Notes: a model not told the origin generated them from the sequence alone. A stretch of 37,485 bases of DNA from Candidatus Gastranaerophilales bacterium (GCA_947624605.1 CANQLA010000003.1:1-37485); one strand, 5' to 3'; positions 7,475-16,295 are shown, counted from the stretch's first letter. Program-made: numbers and translations.

Positions 7475-8686
7475 TTATTTTGCCTTGTTTATAAGTGCTT
7501 CTGTCGCTCTTTCCAATATTCCGAGACAATAGGAAATTGCAATTCCGTAATTTGTAATTGGTACATTTGCTTCTTTTGATTTTGTTATTCTGGAAAGTAT
7601 CTCCCGTCTGTTTGTCATGCATCCCCCGCAATGAACTATTAATGCATAATCTTTAATGTTTTGAGGAAATTCATGTGATGAGATTTTTTCAAATATAAGT
7701 TCTTTCCCGGTTTTTTTTCTGATTAAATTCGGGATTTTTACATTTCCTATATCATCTTCTATTTCATGGTGTGTGCAGCTCTCACAAATTAATATTTTAT
7801 CTCCATCTTTTAATCTTTCTATTGCCTTAACTCCTTCACAAAATTCATTTAAATCACCTTTTAGTCTCGCAAATAAAATAGAAAATGAAGTTAGTGCAAT
7901 TTCCTTTGGTACAATTTTATTTACTTCTTTAAATGCTTGAGAATCAGTAATTACAATTTTAGGAGGATTTTTTAACTCAGATAGGCTTTGTCTTAACGTT
8001 TTTTCGGTTGTTACAACCGAAATGCACGAATTGTCTAAGAGCTCTCTTAATACATTTACCTGGGGCAAAATTAACCTCCCTTTAGGTGCTTCTTTATCAA
8101 CAGGTGTTACTAAAATAACACTGTCATAAGTATTTACTAACCCTTCTAAAATTGATGGCGGATTAATAAATTCTGCAGGAACAATTCTTATTAATGCCTC
8201 TCTGACTTTTGCTGCTATGTCTTTGTCTGAAATTGCCGAAATTTTTAATATATAATCTGAAAATTTTTCTATTTCTTTTATTTTTTCTTCAGATATTTCA
8301 CGTATGTCTTTTTTATTAATTACTGTCAATATCGGAATTTGCTTGTTTTTGAAATCCTCTGCAAGTTTATGCTCAAAATTGCTCCAGCCTTCATAATCAC
8401 AAACAATAATTGCAACATCTGTTCTTTCAATTATTTTTTTTGATTTTTCAATTCTTAATTTGCCAAGCTCCCCTTCATCATCAATACCTGCTGTATCAAT
8501 AAAGACGACAGGTCCTATAGGCAGCATTTCCATTGCTTTTTCAACTGCATCAGTCGTTGTTCCGGCTACTTCTGATACTATTGATGTATATTGATGTGTC
8601 ATTATATTTATTAATGATGACTTTCCGACATTTCTTCTGCCGAATATTCCTATGTGCAGCCGCATGGATTTAGGTGTCTTTTCCAT
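7475..8686 (-). CDS. hydF: [FeFe]-hydrogenase maturation GTPase HydF
   Basis: HydF is the GTPase and scaffold on which HydE and HydG build the 2Fe subcluster before transfer to apo [FeFe]-hydrogenase. The 403 residues match the family length. The N-terminal GTPase domain has the P-loop GRRNVGKSS, the switch region around AGTTTD, DTAG (G3) and NKKD (G4). A dimerisation domain follows, and then the cluster-binding domain with Cys304-x-His306 and His352-Cys353-x2-Cys356, the CxH...HCxxC set that binds the [4Fe-4S] cluster. The start overlaps the upstream UPF0104 gene by 17 bases. HydE, HydG and the hydrogenase are not in the window, so the maturation genes are scattered in this genome. It implies anaerobic hydrogen metabolism. 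Confidence 0.95.
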   Translation of the reverse strand: MEKTPKSMRLHIGIFGRRNVGKSSLINIMTHQYTSIVSEVAGTTTDAVEKAMEMLPIGPVVFIDTAGIDDEGELGKLRIEKSKKIIERTDVAIIVCDYEGWSNFEHKLAEDFKNKQIPILTVINKKDIREISEEKIKEIEKFSDYILKISAISDKDIAAKVREALIRIVPAEFINPPSILEGLVNTYDSVILVTPVDKEAPKGRLILPQVNVLRELLDNSCISVVTTEKTLRQSLSELKNPPKIVITDSQAFKEVNKIVPKEIALTSFSILFARLKGDLNEFCEGVKAIERLKDGDKILICESCTHHEIEDDIGNVKIPNLIRKKTGKELIFEKISSHEFPQNIKDYALIVHCGGCMTNRREILSRITKSKEANVPITNYGIAISYCLGILERATEALINKAK

Positions 8687-9692
8687 TTATATCAAAATTC
8701 CTTTCTTTAAAATCCCTTAAATTTAAATTTTTACAAAAAATAAAATATATAATAGTAACAAGATATGCAATAATAACTGTTCCCTGTTGTACAAGTGCAA
8801 TACTAAGTGCAACGGAATTTTCCATGTCATATAAACTACAAGCAAGTATAAATGCATACTGATACAGACCGATATATATTGATGCAGAAGGAATTATTGT
8901 GGAAAGTGCCGTAAAAGACAATATAAATAATGTTATTGAAAAAGGCGGCTTTATGCCAAATGCAATTATCAAAAAATACATTAATATACAATCAAGAAGC
9001 CAGGATAAAATACTTAATATGGCTACTTGTAATAATATTTTAGGTTTTGCAAACGATTCAAAACCTTTCATAAAAGAATTTAATAAATGCTGTATTTTAT
9101 CTGTTGTTTTATATATTAATTCTCCGGTTTTGTTTGTGAAATTTAATGAATAAGTTTTTATTTTTTCACAAATATAATCACATTTATTTTGTTTATAAAA
9201 CCATAATACAAATAAAAAACTTAAAATAAATATAAAAGAAGCTATAATGGCTAATTTTACTGCAAGTTCGGAAGCTTTATATGAAATTATTCCCGCAAAT
9301 AAAATTAAAACTACCGACAATCCGTCTAAAATTCTTTCTGCCGCTACGGAACCCAATACTTTAAGTTTAGATATGGAATATTTATGTCCGAAATAACAAC
9401 CCCTGAAAATATCTCCCGCACGTGCCGCAAGAAATATATTAAGCAAATTTGTAATTACATATACTATATAATAATTATTAAAAGCTATATTGTGTTCTTG
9501 TAACAATATTTTCCATCTTAAAGTTCTTATTATAATAATTATTATAAATATCGGAATTAAAATTATAAGAAATTTTATATTAAAAAGTTTAAATGCTTCT
9601 GCTGTCTGCAAAAAATCAACACGATTGATAACTAAAACAGTAAATAAAACTGTTATAAGAAAAGCAAATAAGGTCTTAAGGGTTTTTTTCAT
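8670..9692 (-). CDS. UPF0104/lysylphosphatidylglycerol synthetase TM-region family protein
   Basis: This 340-residue integral membrane protein has about eight helices. The N-terminal segment has TLRWKILL, then LLNIFLAARAGDIFRGC and AAERILDGLSVVLI. These positions match the conserved (A)R(A)GD and (A)ERxxD blocks of the UPF0104/MprF flippase-like family. Only the transmembrane part is present, with no aminoacyl-transferase domain. Members of this type are thought to move lipids or lipid-linked groups, but the substrate is unknown. Its start is two bases below the alcohol-dehydrogenase stop, and its end overlaps the start of hydF by 17 bases, so translational coupling is likely. Confidence 0.8.
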   Translation of the reverse strand: MKKTLKTLFAFLITVLFTVLVINRVDFLQTAEAFKLFNIKFLIILIPIFIIIIIIRTLRWKILLQEHNIAFNNYYIVYVITNLLNIFLAARAGDIFRGCYFGHKYSISKLKVLGSVAAERILDGLSVVLILFAGIISYKASELAVKLAIIASFIFILSFLFVLWFYKQNKCDYICEKIKTYSLNFTNKTGELIYKTTDKIQHLLNSFMKGFESFAKPKILLQVAILSILSWLLDCILMYFLIIAFGIKPPFSITLFILSFTALSTIIPSASIYIGLYQYAFILACSLYDMENSVALSIALVQQGTVIIAYLVTIIYFIFCKNLNLRDFKERNFDINGKDT

Positions 9693-9694
9693 TT

Positions 9695-10654
9695 TTAAAC
9701 CTCCAAAAGGATTTTTATATTTTCACTGTTGTTATTTGCTTCAAATGCTTCTATGGCATTTTCTATAGGGAAAATGCCCGAAATCATGTCGAAAAAGTTA
9801 ATCCTGCCTGTACTTATAAGCCTCATTGCCGGGTCAAATCTTCCGCATCTCGAACCTAAAATTGTTATCTCATTGATTACCACAGGTGCAAGATTTAGTT
9901 CTTTTGATGAGGCTATTGTGCTTTTTAAAACAAGTACTCCTTTGGGTTTTACTGATGTTAAGGAAGTTTCAAATCCCGTTATTGAACCTGTTGCTTCAAT
10001 AACAACATCAAATTGCATATTTTTATCAAAATCATTGAGTAAACAAGTTTTTACACCTTGCTTTTTTGCTATGTTAAGTTTGTTTTGATGCTTGCCTACA
10101 AGCAGAATATTAATACCAAAAGCGTTTAATGCCAAAGCTGTTACAAGACCCAATTTGCCGTCACCTAAAATCATAACTTTTGACATAGGCTCAATATGAA
10201 GCTGCTCTAAAATTTCTAATCCCGCTGCAAGCGGCTCTGTGAAAACAGCTTCTTTATCTGAAACATGTTCGGGTATTTCAATTAGATTTTTTATCGGTAA
10301 CGTTATATATTCTGCAAAACATCCGTCTTTTGATAAAATTCCAAGTGTTGTTCTGTTCGGGCAATGTCTCTCTAAATCTTTTTTACACCAAATGCACTCA
10401 CCGCAACCAAGATTTATTTCTCCTACAACCCTCTTACCAATAAATGTTTTGTCGGAAAAATTAACTTCTTCTACAATTCCTGTAAATTCATGTCCTAATA
10501 TACCTTTGAATCCCATATAGCCTTTTGTGATTTCTTTATCTGTATTGCATATTCCGGCTAATGTGACTCTTATTAAGGCTTCTCCTTCTTTGGGTACAGG
10601 TTTTTTATAACTGTCGGTATATTGTAATTTTTTATCAAAAATAACTGCTTTCAT
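9695..10654 (-). CDS. Zinc-dependent medium-chain alcohol dehydrogenase family protein
   Basis: The 319 residues carry the MDR layout. The N-terminal catalytic domain has GICNTD (first zinc ligand Cys), GHEFTG (His-Glu) and the structural-zinc cluster CGECIWCKKDLERHC. The Rossmann domain has GDGKLG in place of the common GxGxxG. The C-terminal catalytic return ends at ENIKILLEV. It is shorter than the usual 340-350 residues, mostly through compact loops. Likely an NAD(P)-dependent polyol, threonine or alcohol oxidoreductase in the cytoplasm; the substrate cannot be assigned. It heads the run ADH, UPF0104, hydF, phosphoesterase. ATG 10654 follows a purine-rich AGGAG ribosome site. Confidence 0.85.
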   Translation of the reverse strand: MKAVIFDKKLQYTDSYKKPVPKEGEALIRVTLAGICNTDKEITKGYMGFKGILGHEFTGIVEEVNFSDKTFIGKRVVGEINLGCGECIWCKKDLERHCPNRTTLGILSKDGCFAEYITLPIKNLIEIPEHVSDKEAVFTEPLAAGLEILEQLHIEPMSKVMILGDGKLGLVTALALNAFGINILLVGKHQNKLNIAKKQGVKTCLLNDFDKNMQFDVVIEATGSITGFETSLTSVKPKGVLVLKSTIASSKELNLAPVVINEITILGSRCGRFDPAMRLISTGRINFFDMISGIFPIENAIEAFEANNNSENIKILLEV

Positions 10655-10719
10655 ATTTTCTCCTTACTTGCTAATTATAATTAACTAAAGCAGAAAATTA
10701 AAAGAATGTTACATTATTG

Positions 10720-11322
10720 TTATACAACTTGTATATTTAAGCGTTTTATTTTTTCCTTTAATTTGATTTTTTTCTTCAAAATATCATATCCAATAGATGT
10801 GTACTTGCCGTTATCTTGATATGATAACCTCCTGTTTGTATTTTCTAAAAATTTTTGTGCATCTGAATATTTTTGAAGTTTAATTAATAAATTTATTTTT
10901 AATGCACTAAGCTCTGAAAAAAGAATGGTATCATTTATCTTTAAGTTTTTAAAAGCCGTTTCGGTAAACTGAAGAGCTATTTCATATCTGCCTGAAATTT
11001 CATTTACTGAAGCTAAATTAGCTAATATTTTTGCGTCCTCTGGTTTAAGTGCAGCTGCTCTTGAATAATATTCAAAAGCTTTATCTGTTTTACCATCTGT
11101 AAAATATACATCACCAAGTAACTTCATACTCTTTATATGACAAGGATCAAATTTAAGAACAGCTTTTAACTTCTTTTCGGCTTTTTTTGTTTGAAAAAAA
11201 TAAAAAAAATCATCTTCAGCTTGTCTGTACATTCTTTCCGAATTAATGTTTAATACATTGTCATAGTGCGAATTTTTTATATTTTTAATACTTTTTATCA
11301 TTTTATATAGATTCTGTTCCAA
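10720..11322 (-). CDS. TPR-repeat protein
   Basis: The protein has 200 residues. After about 45 polar residues it contains tetratricopeptide-type helical repeats, clearest at KSMKLLGDVYFTDGKTDKAF, and at AKILANLASVNEISGRYEIA with LQFTETAF. The C-terminus is Lys-rich. No signal peptide or membrane helix is seen, so it is probably a cytoplasmic scaffold for protein contacts. It lies 65 bases upstream of the alcohol-dehydrogenase gene on the same strand and could lead that operon. The partner is unknown. Confidence 0.7.
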   Translation of the reverse strand: MEQNLYKMIKSIKNIKNSHYDNVLNINSERMYRQAEDDFFYFFQTKKAEKKLKAVLKFDPCHIKSMKLLGDVYFTDGKTDKAFEYYSRAAALKPEDAKILANLASVNEISGRYEIALQFTETAFKNLKINDTILFSELSALKINLLIKLQKYSDAQKFLENTNRRLSYQDNGKYTSIGYDILKKKIKLKEKIKRLNIQVV

Positions 11323-11399
11323 ATAAATTTCTCAATGATTTAATAATAAGTCCTTTTGCCTTTTACGGCTATGATTAAAATATATAATTTTAAAACTTT

Positions 11400-11502
11400 A
11401 TGCTTAAAAAGCATGACTGACATGCGATTTCATGATTATGAATTTTTGTTAAGAATTTTCACCCGGATTAAAATTTAAAAATAGTTATGGCTTAAAAGCC
11501 AT
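11400..11502 (+). repeat. Two similar hairpin units in the 341-base gap before rpoZ
   Basis: The 11323-11663 gap holds no gene. Unit 1 is ATGCTT-aaa-AAGCAT (11400-11414) and unit 2 is ATGGCTT-aa-AAGCCAT (11487-11502). Each is followed by TG or GA and a CATG further on, so they look like divergent copies of one palindromic element about 87 bases apart. They may be intergenic REP-like repeats or RNA structures. The right end of the gap carries the rpoZ promoter. Confidence 0.4.
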
Positions 11503-11607
11503 GTTTTGCATGAGTTTTAATAAAATTTTATGTTTCTTTACAAACTTAATATTTTTTTGTAACAATTTGTATTAAACTTAATTTGAAAACAAATTAATAA
11601 ATTTTTG

Positions 11608-11636
11608 TTGAAATCATAATTTCAGCATAGTATCAT
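11608..11636 (+). promoter_or_regulatory. Sigma-70-type promoter of rpoZ
   Basis: TTGAAA (11608-11613), a 17-base spacer and TATCAT (11631-11636) give a near-consensus promoter. Transcription would begin near 11643, leaving a leader of about 20 bases with a GGGAG ribosome site at 11652-11656 before ATG 11664. Confidence 0.65.
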
Positions 11637-11663
11637 ATAAGTAAAAATTTCGGGAGAAAATCA

Positions 11664-11906
11664 ATGAATCAAATTATAAAAATAGCTTGGGATTTAAATG
11701 ATAATTGTGAAAATCGTTATGAACTGGTATATGAAATAGCAGAACTAGCTAAAAAATTGGTGGATGAAAATCAGTCAAAACGTGCAAAGGATGAATTCGG
11801 TTTCGATGAATACGGTTTCGACAATTCTATAAAAAAAGAAAATCCCGTTGAACACGCTATTATGGTAAAAGCTTCGGAAACAGATGATTCCGGTTTGGTA
11901 GGATAA
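11664..11906 (+). CDS. rpoZ: RNA polymerase omega-subunit-like protein
   Basis: This 80-residue protein has ENRYELVYEIAELAKKLVDE and then ENPVEHAIMVKASE. They match the omega fold's N-R-Y/F-x-L-V...A...A-K helix and its later conserved P-V-x-x-A-I helix; the spacing resembles cyanobacterial RpoZ. Omega binds the C-terminal part of beta-prime and aids polymerase assembly. Between the two helices lies an acidic/aromatic insert containing two in-frame copies of DE(F/Y)GF. It has its own promoter, ribosome site and a strong terminator, so it is a single-gene unit. It faces the sigma-factor gene, which ends 119 bases beyond. The assignment rests on two short motifs. Confidence 0.6.
   Translation: MNQIIKIAWDLNDNCENRYELVYEIAELAKKLVDENQSKRAKDEFGFDEYGFDNSIKKENPVEHAIMVKASETDDSGLVG
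11790..11819 (+). repeat. 15-base in-frame tandem duplication inside rpoZ
   Basis: GATGAATTCGGTTTC is followed directly by GATGAATACGGTTTC, differing at one base. The unit is five codons long and encodes DEFGF then DEYGF, so the duplication keeps the frame and lengthens the acidic linker of the omega-like protein. Confidence 0.8.
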
Positions 11907-11935
11907 ATAATTGATTATTTATTTAACAGCTATAT

Positions 11936-11966
11936 GTACCAGGTTTTAACTTATGAAACCTGGTGC
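11936..11966 (+). terminator. rpoZ terminator
   Basis: A 9-bp perfect stem (ACCAGGTTT at 11938-11946 with AAACCTGGT at 11956-11964) can extend by a G-U and a G-C pair. It has a 9-base loop and is followed by a T-rich run (ATTTTGTTTGTCTTTT). It also faces the sigma-factor gene, which ends at 12025. Confidence 0.8.
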
Positions 11967-12024
11967 ATTTTGTTTGTCTTTTATATTTTTTATTGTAAAT
12001 TTGTTTAATGCCTTATTTTTTAAG

Positions 12025-13011
12025 TTAAATATAATTCTTTAATGCACTTTCCTTGTTCTTGTCACGACATAACTTTCTGAGTTTACTTAAAGCCCTGTTT
12101 TCAATTTGACGTATTCTTTCTCTTGAAACATTATATTGAGTTCCTATTTCTTCAAGAGTTTTTTTCTCACCGTCTTTTCCAAGACCATATCTCAGCATTA
12201 ATACATCTCGTTCTTTAGGACTGAGTTTGCTTAACATTTTTTCAATATCACCGAATAAGTTCTCTTGAGTTACTTTTATATCAGGGGATAAAGTTGATTC
12301 ATCAACTATAAAATCTGCAATTTTGGAATTGTCATCTTTTTGATTGGCAGGAGTTTCAATGCTTACTGTACTTTGAGCAGATTCTATAAGCTGATTTAAT
12401 TTTGCTAAAGGCATGCCTACTTTATATGCAATTTCTTCTTTACCGGGTGCAAATCCGTTTTGTATTGTTAATTCCGTTGAAGCTTTTTTAATTTTCCCTA
12501 ACGTTTCAATCATATGAACCGGAAGCCTTATAAGTCTTGATTTATCAGCTATTGCTCTTGTTATTGCCTGCTGAATCCACCATGTAGAGTATGTCGAAAA
12601 TTTGTACCCTTTTGTATAATCAAATTTTTCCGCAGCTCTCATAAGTCCCATATTGCCTTCTTGTATCAAATCAAGAAACGACAACCCTCGACCGATGTAT
12701 TTCTTAGCAATACTTACTACCAATCGCAAATTTGCATTTACAAGTTTTGTAATTGCTTTTTCTTTTTCTTCATTAGTACCTTCCATTATACATTTTGCAA
12801 CTGCTTGTTCTTCCTCTGAAGAAAGAAGGTGAATTTTACCTATTTGTTGAAGATAAATTTTGACCGAATCGTCCGATACGGCAGTCGACAATGTTTCCGA
12901 AATTTTCGGTTCTTCTACCGCTATTTCTACATCATTTTTTTCTGCTTCATAATCATAATCTTCATTTGGTTCAATATCAAATCTGTCTGTTTTTTCTTTT
13001 TTACGTACCAT
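12025..13011 (-). CDS. rpoD: RNA polymerase sigma factor, sigma-70 family (RpoD/SigA-like)
   Basis: The 328 residues span regions 1.2 to 4.2 of a sigma-70 factor. Region 1.2 starts at [14 protein letters not shown]. Region 2 has [20 protein letters not shown], then [20 protein letters not shown] and [20 protein letters not shown], used for -10 recognition and melting. Region 3 follows. Region 4 has LTPKERD-like [15 protein letters not shown] and the -35-reading helix [18 protein letters not shown]. Region 1.1 is nearly absent; the first 40 residues are only acidic linker. It may therefore be the primary sigma or a group 2 factor. Its start overlaps the rlmB end by 11 bases, so the two are co-transcribed. 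Confidence 0.9.
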   Translation of the reverse strand: MVRKKEKTDRFDIEPNEDYDYEAEKNDVEIAVEEPKISETLSTAVSDDSVKIYLQQIGKIHLLSSEEEQAVAKCIMEGTNEEKEKAITKLVNANLRLVVSIAKKYIGRGLSFLDLIQEGNMGLMRAAEKFDYTKGYKFSTYSTWWIQQAITRAIADKSRLIRLPVHMIETLGKIKKASTELTIQNGFAPGKEEIAYKVGMPLAKLNQLIESAQSTVSIETPANQKDDNSKIADFIVDESTLSPDIKVTQENLFGDIEKMLSKLSPKERDVLMLRYGLGKDGEKKTLEEIGTQYNVSRERIRQIENRALSKLRKLCRDKNKESALKNYI

Positions 13012-13813
13012 TTATATTAACTTTGTCCTTTTGTATAATCTGTCTTATTGTTTCATACATGATAACAGATGCAGCGTTTGCAACATTTAGTGAATTAAAA
13101 TCTCCATCTATTGGTATTCTTACCCGAAAATCCGAATTTTTAACATTGTTTTTTGAAATTCCCGATTTTTCGTTACCTACGATAAGAGCAAAATTCATAT
13201 CCGTATAATCAATATCAAAATAATTATCTTCAGCATCAACTGAAGAAGCAATTATCCAAAAGGAGTTATCCTTTAGGGCAGTTATCGCATTAGACATACT
13301 GTTTACCGCTATAATACTGATTAAGTTAACCGCACCTGCTGAAGCCTTTTCTACTGTTGCATTTATTAATGAACCATGCCTTTTCGATAATATTACTCCA
13401 TCGTATCCTGCACATACCGCTGTCCTTATTATTGAACCTACGTTGTGCGGATCTTCAACACAATCCAGTATTACTACTTTTCTATACCGCTTTTCCCGCT
13501 CTGACTCAAGAAATTCATCCAGTTCTATATATTCTATCGGTGAAACAAATGCTATTATACCTTGATGTGAATATTCTTCATATTTCTTAAACTTTTCCTT
13601 CGGTACAAATGAGTATGGAACAGATATACTTTTTGCAAGTTTGATAATCTTTTCCGTTCGTTTATCTTTATGAATAGTATCCATAAGTATTAGTTTATTT
13701 ATTTTTCTTTCGTTAGAGTTTAATAATTCTATAATATTATTTTTTCCATATACAAAATTTGTATTGCCTATAGCTTTTCTCCTCCATTTGTTGTACAATT
13801 CGTATTGTAACAT
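13001..13813 (-). CDS. rlmB: TrmH/SpoU-family 23S rRNA 2'-O-methyltransferase (RlmB-like)
   Basis: The protein is a SPOUT methyltransferase that uses S-adenosylmethionine to methylate a ribose 2'-OH, for RlmB at a guanosine of 23S rRNA. The N-terminal L30e-like substrate domain starts at [12 protein letters not shown]. The knotted catalytic domain has the three SpoU motifs: [24 protein letters not shown] and [16 protein letters not shown] 13813 gives 270 residues. However, the only strong ribosome site (GGAGGAG, 13779-13785) lies inside that reading, and the codon placed correctly after it is ATA at 13771, just before the usual family start. The true start is uncertain; an upstream TTG at 13831 is less likely. 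It is followed by the sigma-factor gene. Confidence 0.85.
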   Translation of the reverse strand: MLQYELYNKWRRKAIGNTNFVYGKNNIIELLNSNERKINKLILMDTIHKDKRTEKIIKLAKSISVPYSFVPKEKFKKYEEYSHQGIIAFVSPIEYIELDEFLESEREKRYRKVVILDCVEDPHNVGSIIRTAVCAGYDGVILSKRHGSLINATVEKASAGAVNLISIIAVNSMSNAITALKDNSFWIIASSVDAEDNYFDIDYTDMNFALIVGNEKSGISKNNVKNSDFRVRIPIDGDFNSLNVANAASVIMYETIRQIIQKDKVNINGT

Positions 13814-13885
13814 ATAAAATACGTATTCCAAAAAAAATAAAATTAGTATATTATTACTAATAGTTAAACGAATAGGTTATATGCA

Positions 13886-15655
13886 ATGGGAAATTTACTG
13901 GAAAAACTTGGATTAAGCTCAGTATTGACGGTTGGTATTTCAGTTTCGGCGTCAAATTTTATTGAAATGATTTGCGTAGATAAAAATCAAAAAGTCATTA
14001 CTAAATATGCTTGTAAAGAATTAAAGTATAATATAGCTATTAGAGAAATTATCAGTTATGAAGACTTTTCTATTACGGTTTTAGAATTATTTAAAGAATT
14101 AAAAATTAATCCTAAAAATTGTAATGTTGTTTTAAATCTTCCAAATGTTCATTTCGGTTTGACAAATATGCCTCAAGTTCTTCCGGAAGACCAAATTTCA
14201 ACAGCTATCGCTTCTGAAGTTGAAGAGTTATATCTTTTCAAAAGACATGAACCGGTAGTAAGCTGGAATATGGTCGGTGAAGATGATGAAGCCAAAAAAA
14301 AATATTTCGTCTTTGGTGCAATTCAGGAAAATACCATAAATAATATAAAAAGTGTTTTTGCTGAAATGGGGGCTAATCTTGTAGCTATAGAAACTTCTAA
14401 CAGCTCTTTATTAAAAGGTCTTTTATATAGTGGATTGTTTGATGAAGAATTTCAAGATGGTGAAGCTACCAATATACTTTTAATTTCTTCTAATTCTTAT
14501 TCTATATTTTGTATGCAAGGTACGACTATTGTAGACTATTTTGATGAACCGATTGCTATTAAATCTTTTACAAATGATGAGGTTTATATTGCAATTTCTT
14601 CCGCAGTCAGTACTTCTTTAGAAAATTATCCCTCTAAAAATTTATTAGTAATCAGTGAAACCAATGAAGTCAGTGCTGAAATTCTTTGCCATAAAATAAA
14701 TGTTTCCGGTAATTTGAAGTTTTTAGACAGAAATATTTATACTGACAAATCATTTATCGATACTTCCGAAGATGTGATTTCCAAATATCTTCCTTTGATA
14801 TCACTTGAAGCAGTTGGTGCTGCAGTTTATTTTTTTGATAATTTCCCTGTTAAATTTAATTTTTTGCAGGAAGGTGAAATAACTACTTCCGAAAAAAGTG
14901 TTATTAATATTTTCGGTACAGAATATGAACTTAACAGAAAAGCAATTTTGAATATATCTCTAATTGTCGGTATTGTCGTTCTTATAATTTTCTTATTTAT
15001 AGGATTTTTAGTCTCTTTATATAATAAGAAAATAGTTAAAGATACCGAAATTATGTCTGAAGAATTTATTCAAATTACTTCGCAATTGAAAGCAACTGAA
15101 ACCGGCGGCAGTGATGTGAATTCTATATATTCCGTTCAATCTAAAATTAGTGAAGAAAACACAAAGGGAGTTTCTCTGTTTTATGGTTTGGGTTCTGAAA
15201 TTCCTTCAAATTTATATTTAACTAATTTTTACAGTAATTCTGATGGTGAAGTTAAAATTTCAGGAAACTCTACATCAAGTGATTCAATTTATGCATATGT
15301 AAAAGGTTTGAAAACAAAATATCCGGAGATAAAAATTTCTAAATTGCAGATGGAAATGGGAGATGAAAGCGGTTCTTCCTTCTTGTATTCATTTTTGATA
15401 GAAAGTGAGGTTTCAGCCCAAAAAGAAGCACAAGCAGAAGCTGCTGAAAAATCGCAGGCTGATAATCAACAAAATAGTCAACAACCTAAAGCTCTGTTTC
15501 CTTTCTTCGGCTCTTCCGCTCCGCAAACGCCTCCGGCTGCTCCTTCTGCACCACAAACTCCTCCGGCAGCTCCCGCTGCAGGTGGTGCTGATTCTACTGC
15601 TGCTCCTCAAGCAGCAAATGCTCCGGGAGGACTTCCGGCTCCGGTTGCTCCTTAG
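13886..15655 (+). CDS. pilM: PilM-PilN-type fusion protein of type IV pilus assembly
   Basis: The 589 residues combine two pilus-alignment proteins. Residues 1-345 look like the actin-like cytoplasmic PilM (LTVGISVSASNFIEM, LNLPNVHFGLTNMP, the EVEELYLF helix). A single transmembrane helix spans about 354-378, and a PilN-like periplasmic domain covers 380-515 (SEIPSNLYLTNFY, DGEVKISGNSTSSDSIYAYV). A Pro/Ala-rich tail of about 65 residues, with two copies of SAPQTPPAAP, ends the protein. In most bacteria PilM and PilN are separate and contact each other across the membrane, with PilM binding the PilN N-terminal peptide. PilO follows after 31 bases. The assembly links the cytoplasmic motors to the outer-membrane secretin. 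The family match is by architecture and is less certain in sequence. Confidence 0.7.
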   Translation: MGNLLEKLGLSSVLTVGISVSASNFIEMICVDKNQKVITKYACKELKYNIAIREIISYEDFSITVLELFKELKINPKNCNVVLNLPNVHFGLTNMPQVLPEDQISTAIASEVEELYLFKRHEPVVSWNMVGEDDEAKKKYFVFGAIQENTINNIKSVFAEMGANLVAIETSNSSLLKGLLYSGLFDEEFQDGEATNILLISSNSYSIFCMQGTTIVDYFDEPIAIKSFTNDEVYIAISSAVSTSLENYPSKNLLVISETNEVSAEILCHKINVSGNLKFLDRNIYTDKSFIDTSEDVISKYLPLISLEAVGAAVYFFDNFPVKFNFLQEGEITTSEKSVINIFGTEYELNRKAILNISLIVGIVVLIIFLFIGFLVSLYNKKIVKDTEIMSEEFIQITSQLKATETGGSDVNSIYSVQSKISEENTKGVSLFYGLGSEIPSNLYLTNFYSNSDGEVKISGNSTSSDSIYAYVKGLKTKYPEIKISKLQMEMGDESGSSFLYSFLIESEVSAQKEAQAEAAEKSQADNQQNSQQPKALFPFFGSSAPQTPPAAPSAPQTPPAAPAAGGADSTAAPQAANAPGGLPAPVAP

Positions 15656-15686
15656 TCAATTACTTATAATTAAAAGGAATATTTAA

Positions 15687-16295
15687 ATGCAATTTGATGA
15701 AAATTTTATGAAAAATTATAAAGAGTTGTTGATTGGTGTATTCATTATTATCCTACTTGCAGCTTTGGGGTTGAAGTATGTCGCAGGTAATGCATCTAAG
15801 ACTAAAGAATATGTTTCCGCAAATAAAGCTCAAAAGGCTCAGTTAAAAGAAGTTCAAGTCAAATTTGATGAAGTTAAAAAAATTAAACAAGAGATGACTG
15901 CAAAACAAAGTAAAATTAAGCCCGTTTTTTCTCAAAAAGCTGCACCCGAAGATTCTATCGCTTCTTTCGGCGGTATGTTTGAAGATATTATTGATTATGT
16001 TAAAATGAACGGTTTAAGGCTTCGTTCTGTTGAATATATTATTAATCCCGCTGATGATCCTATATATTCGGTTTTCCCTTCTTTATATAATGTTTGTCGT
16101 ATTAATATATTTGTAATTGCTACTTACGGACAAATGGAAGGTTTCCTCAGAGATTTAACTGTTTACCCTTATTTTATCAATATTTCTTCTATTGATATAA
16201 CTCCTTATGAGAAAGACAAAGAATATCTTTTGGTTAATATTTCAATAACTTTGTATTCTAAAAAGCAGCAAAGTGTTGGCAGCGTATTGCAATAA
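15687..16295 (+). CDS. pilO: PilO-like type IV pilus inner-membrane protein
   Basis: The 202 residues have the PilO layout: a short cytoplasmic N-terminus, one transmembrane helix (LLIGVFIIILLAALGLKYVA, about residues 14-33), a coiled-coil stretch rich in Lys and Gln (about 36-75), and a periplasmic ferredoxin-like domain ending in SIDITPYEKDKEYLLVNISI. PilO pairs with PilN in the alignment complex. ATG 15687 follows an AAGG ribosome site. It lies 31 bases after the PilM-PilN gene and no further pilus genes follow, so the motor and secretin are encoded elsewhere. Confidence 0.7.
   Translation: MQFDENFMKNYKELLIGVFIIILLAALGLKYVAGNASKTKEYVSANKAQKAQLKEVQVKFDEVKKIKQEMTAKQSKIKPVFSQKAAPEDSIASFGGMFEDIIDYVKMNGLRLRSVEYIINPADDPIYSVFPSLYNVCRINIFVIATYGQMEGFLRDLTVYPYFINISSIDITPYEKDKEYLLVNISITLYSKKQQSVGSVLQ

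Noticed and set aside
7473-7631. Longer phosphoesterase ORF beginning at 7631
   Set aside because: The extra 53 residues lie inside hydF and are polar with no homology; the GTG at 7472 gives the expected membrane anchor and spacing.
15405-15686. 93-residue + strand ORF and an antisense ORF in the Pro/Ala-rich tail of the pilM fusion
   Set aside because: They are shadow frames of the GC-richer repetitive codons; no independent start signals.
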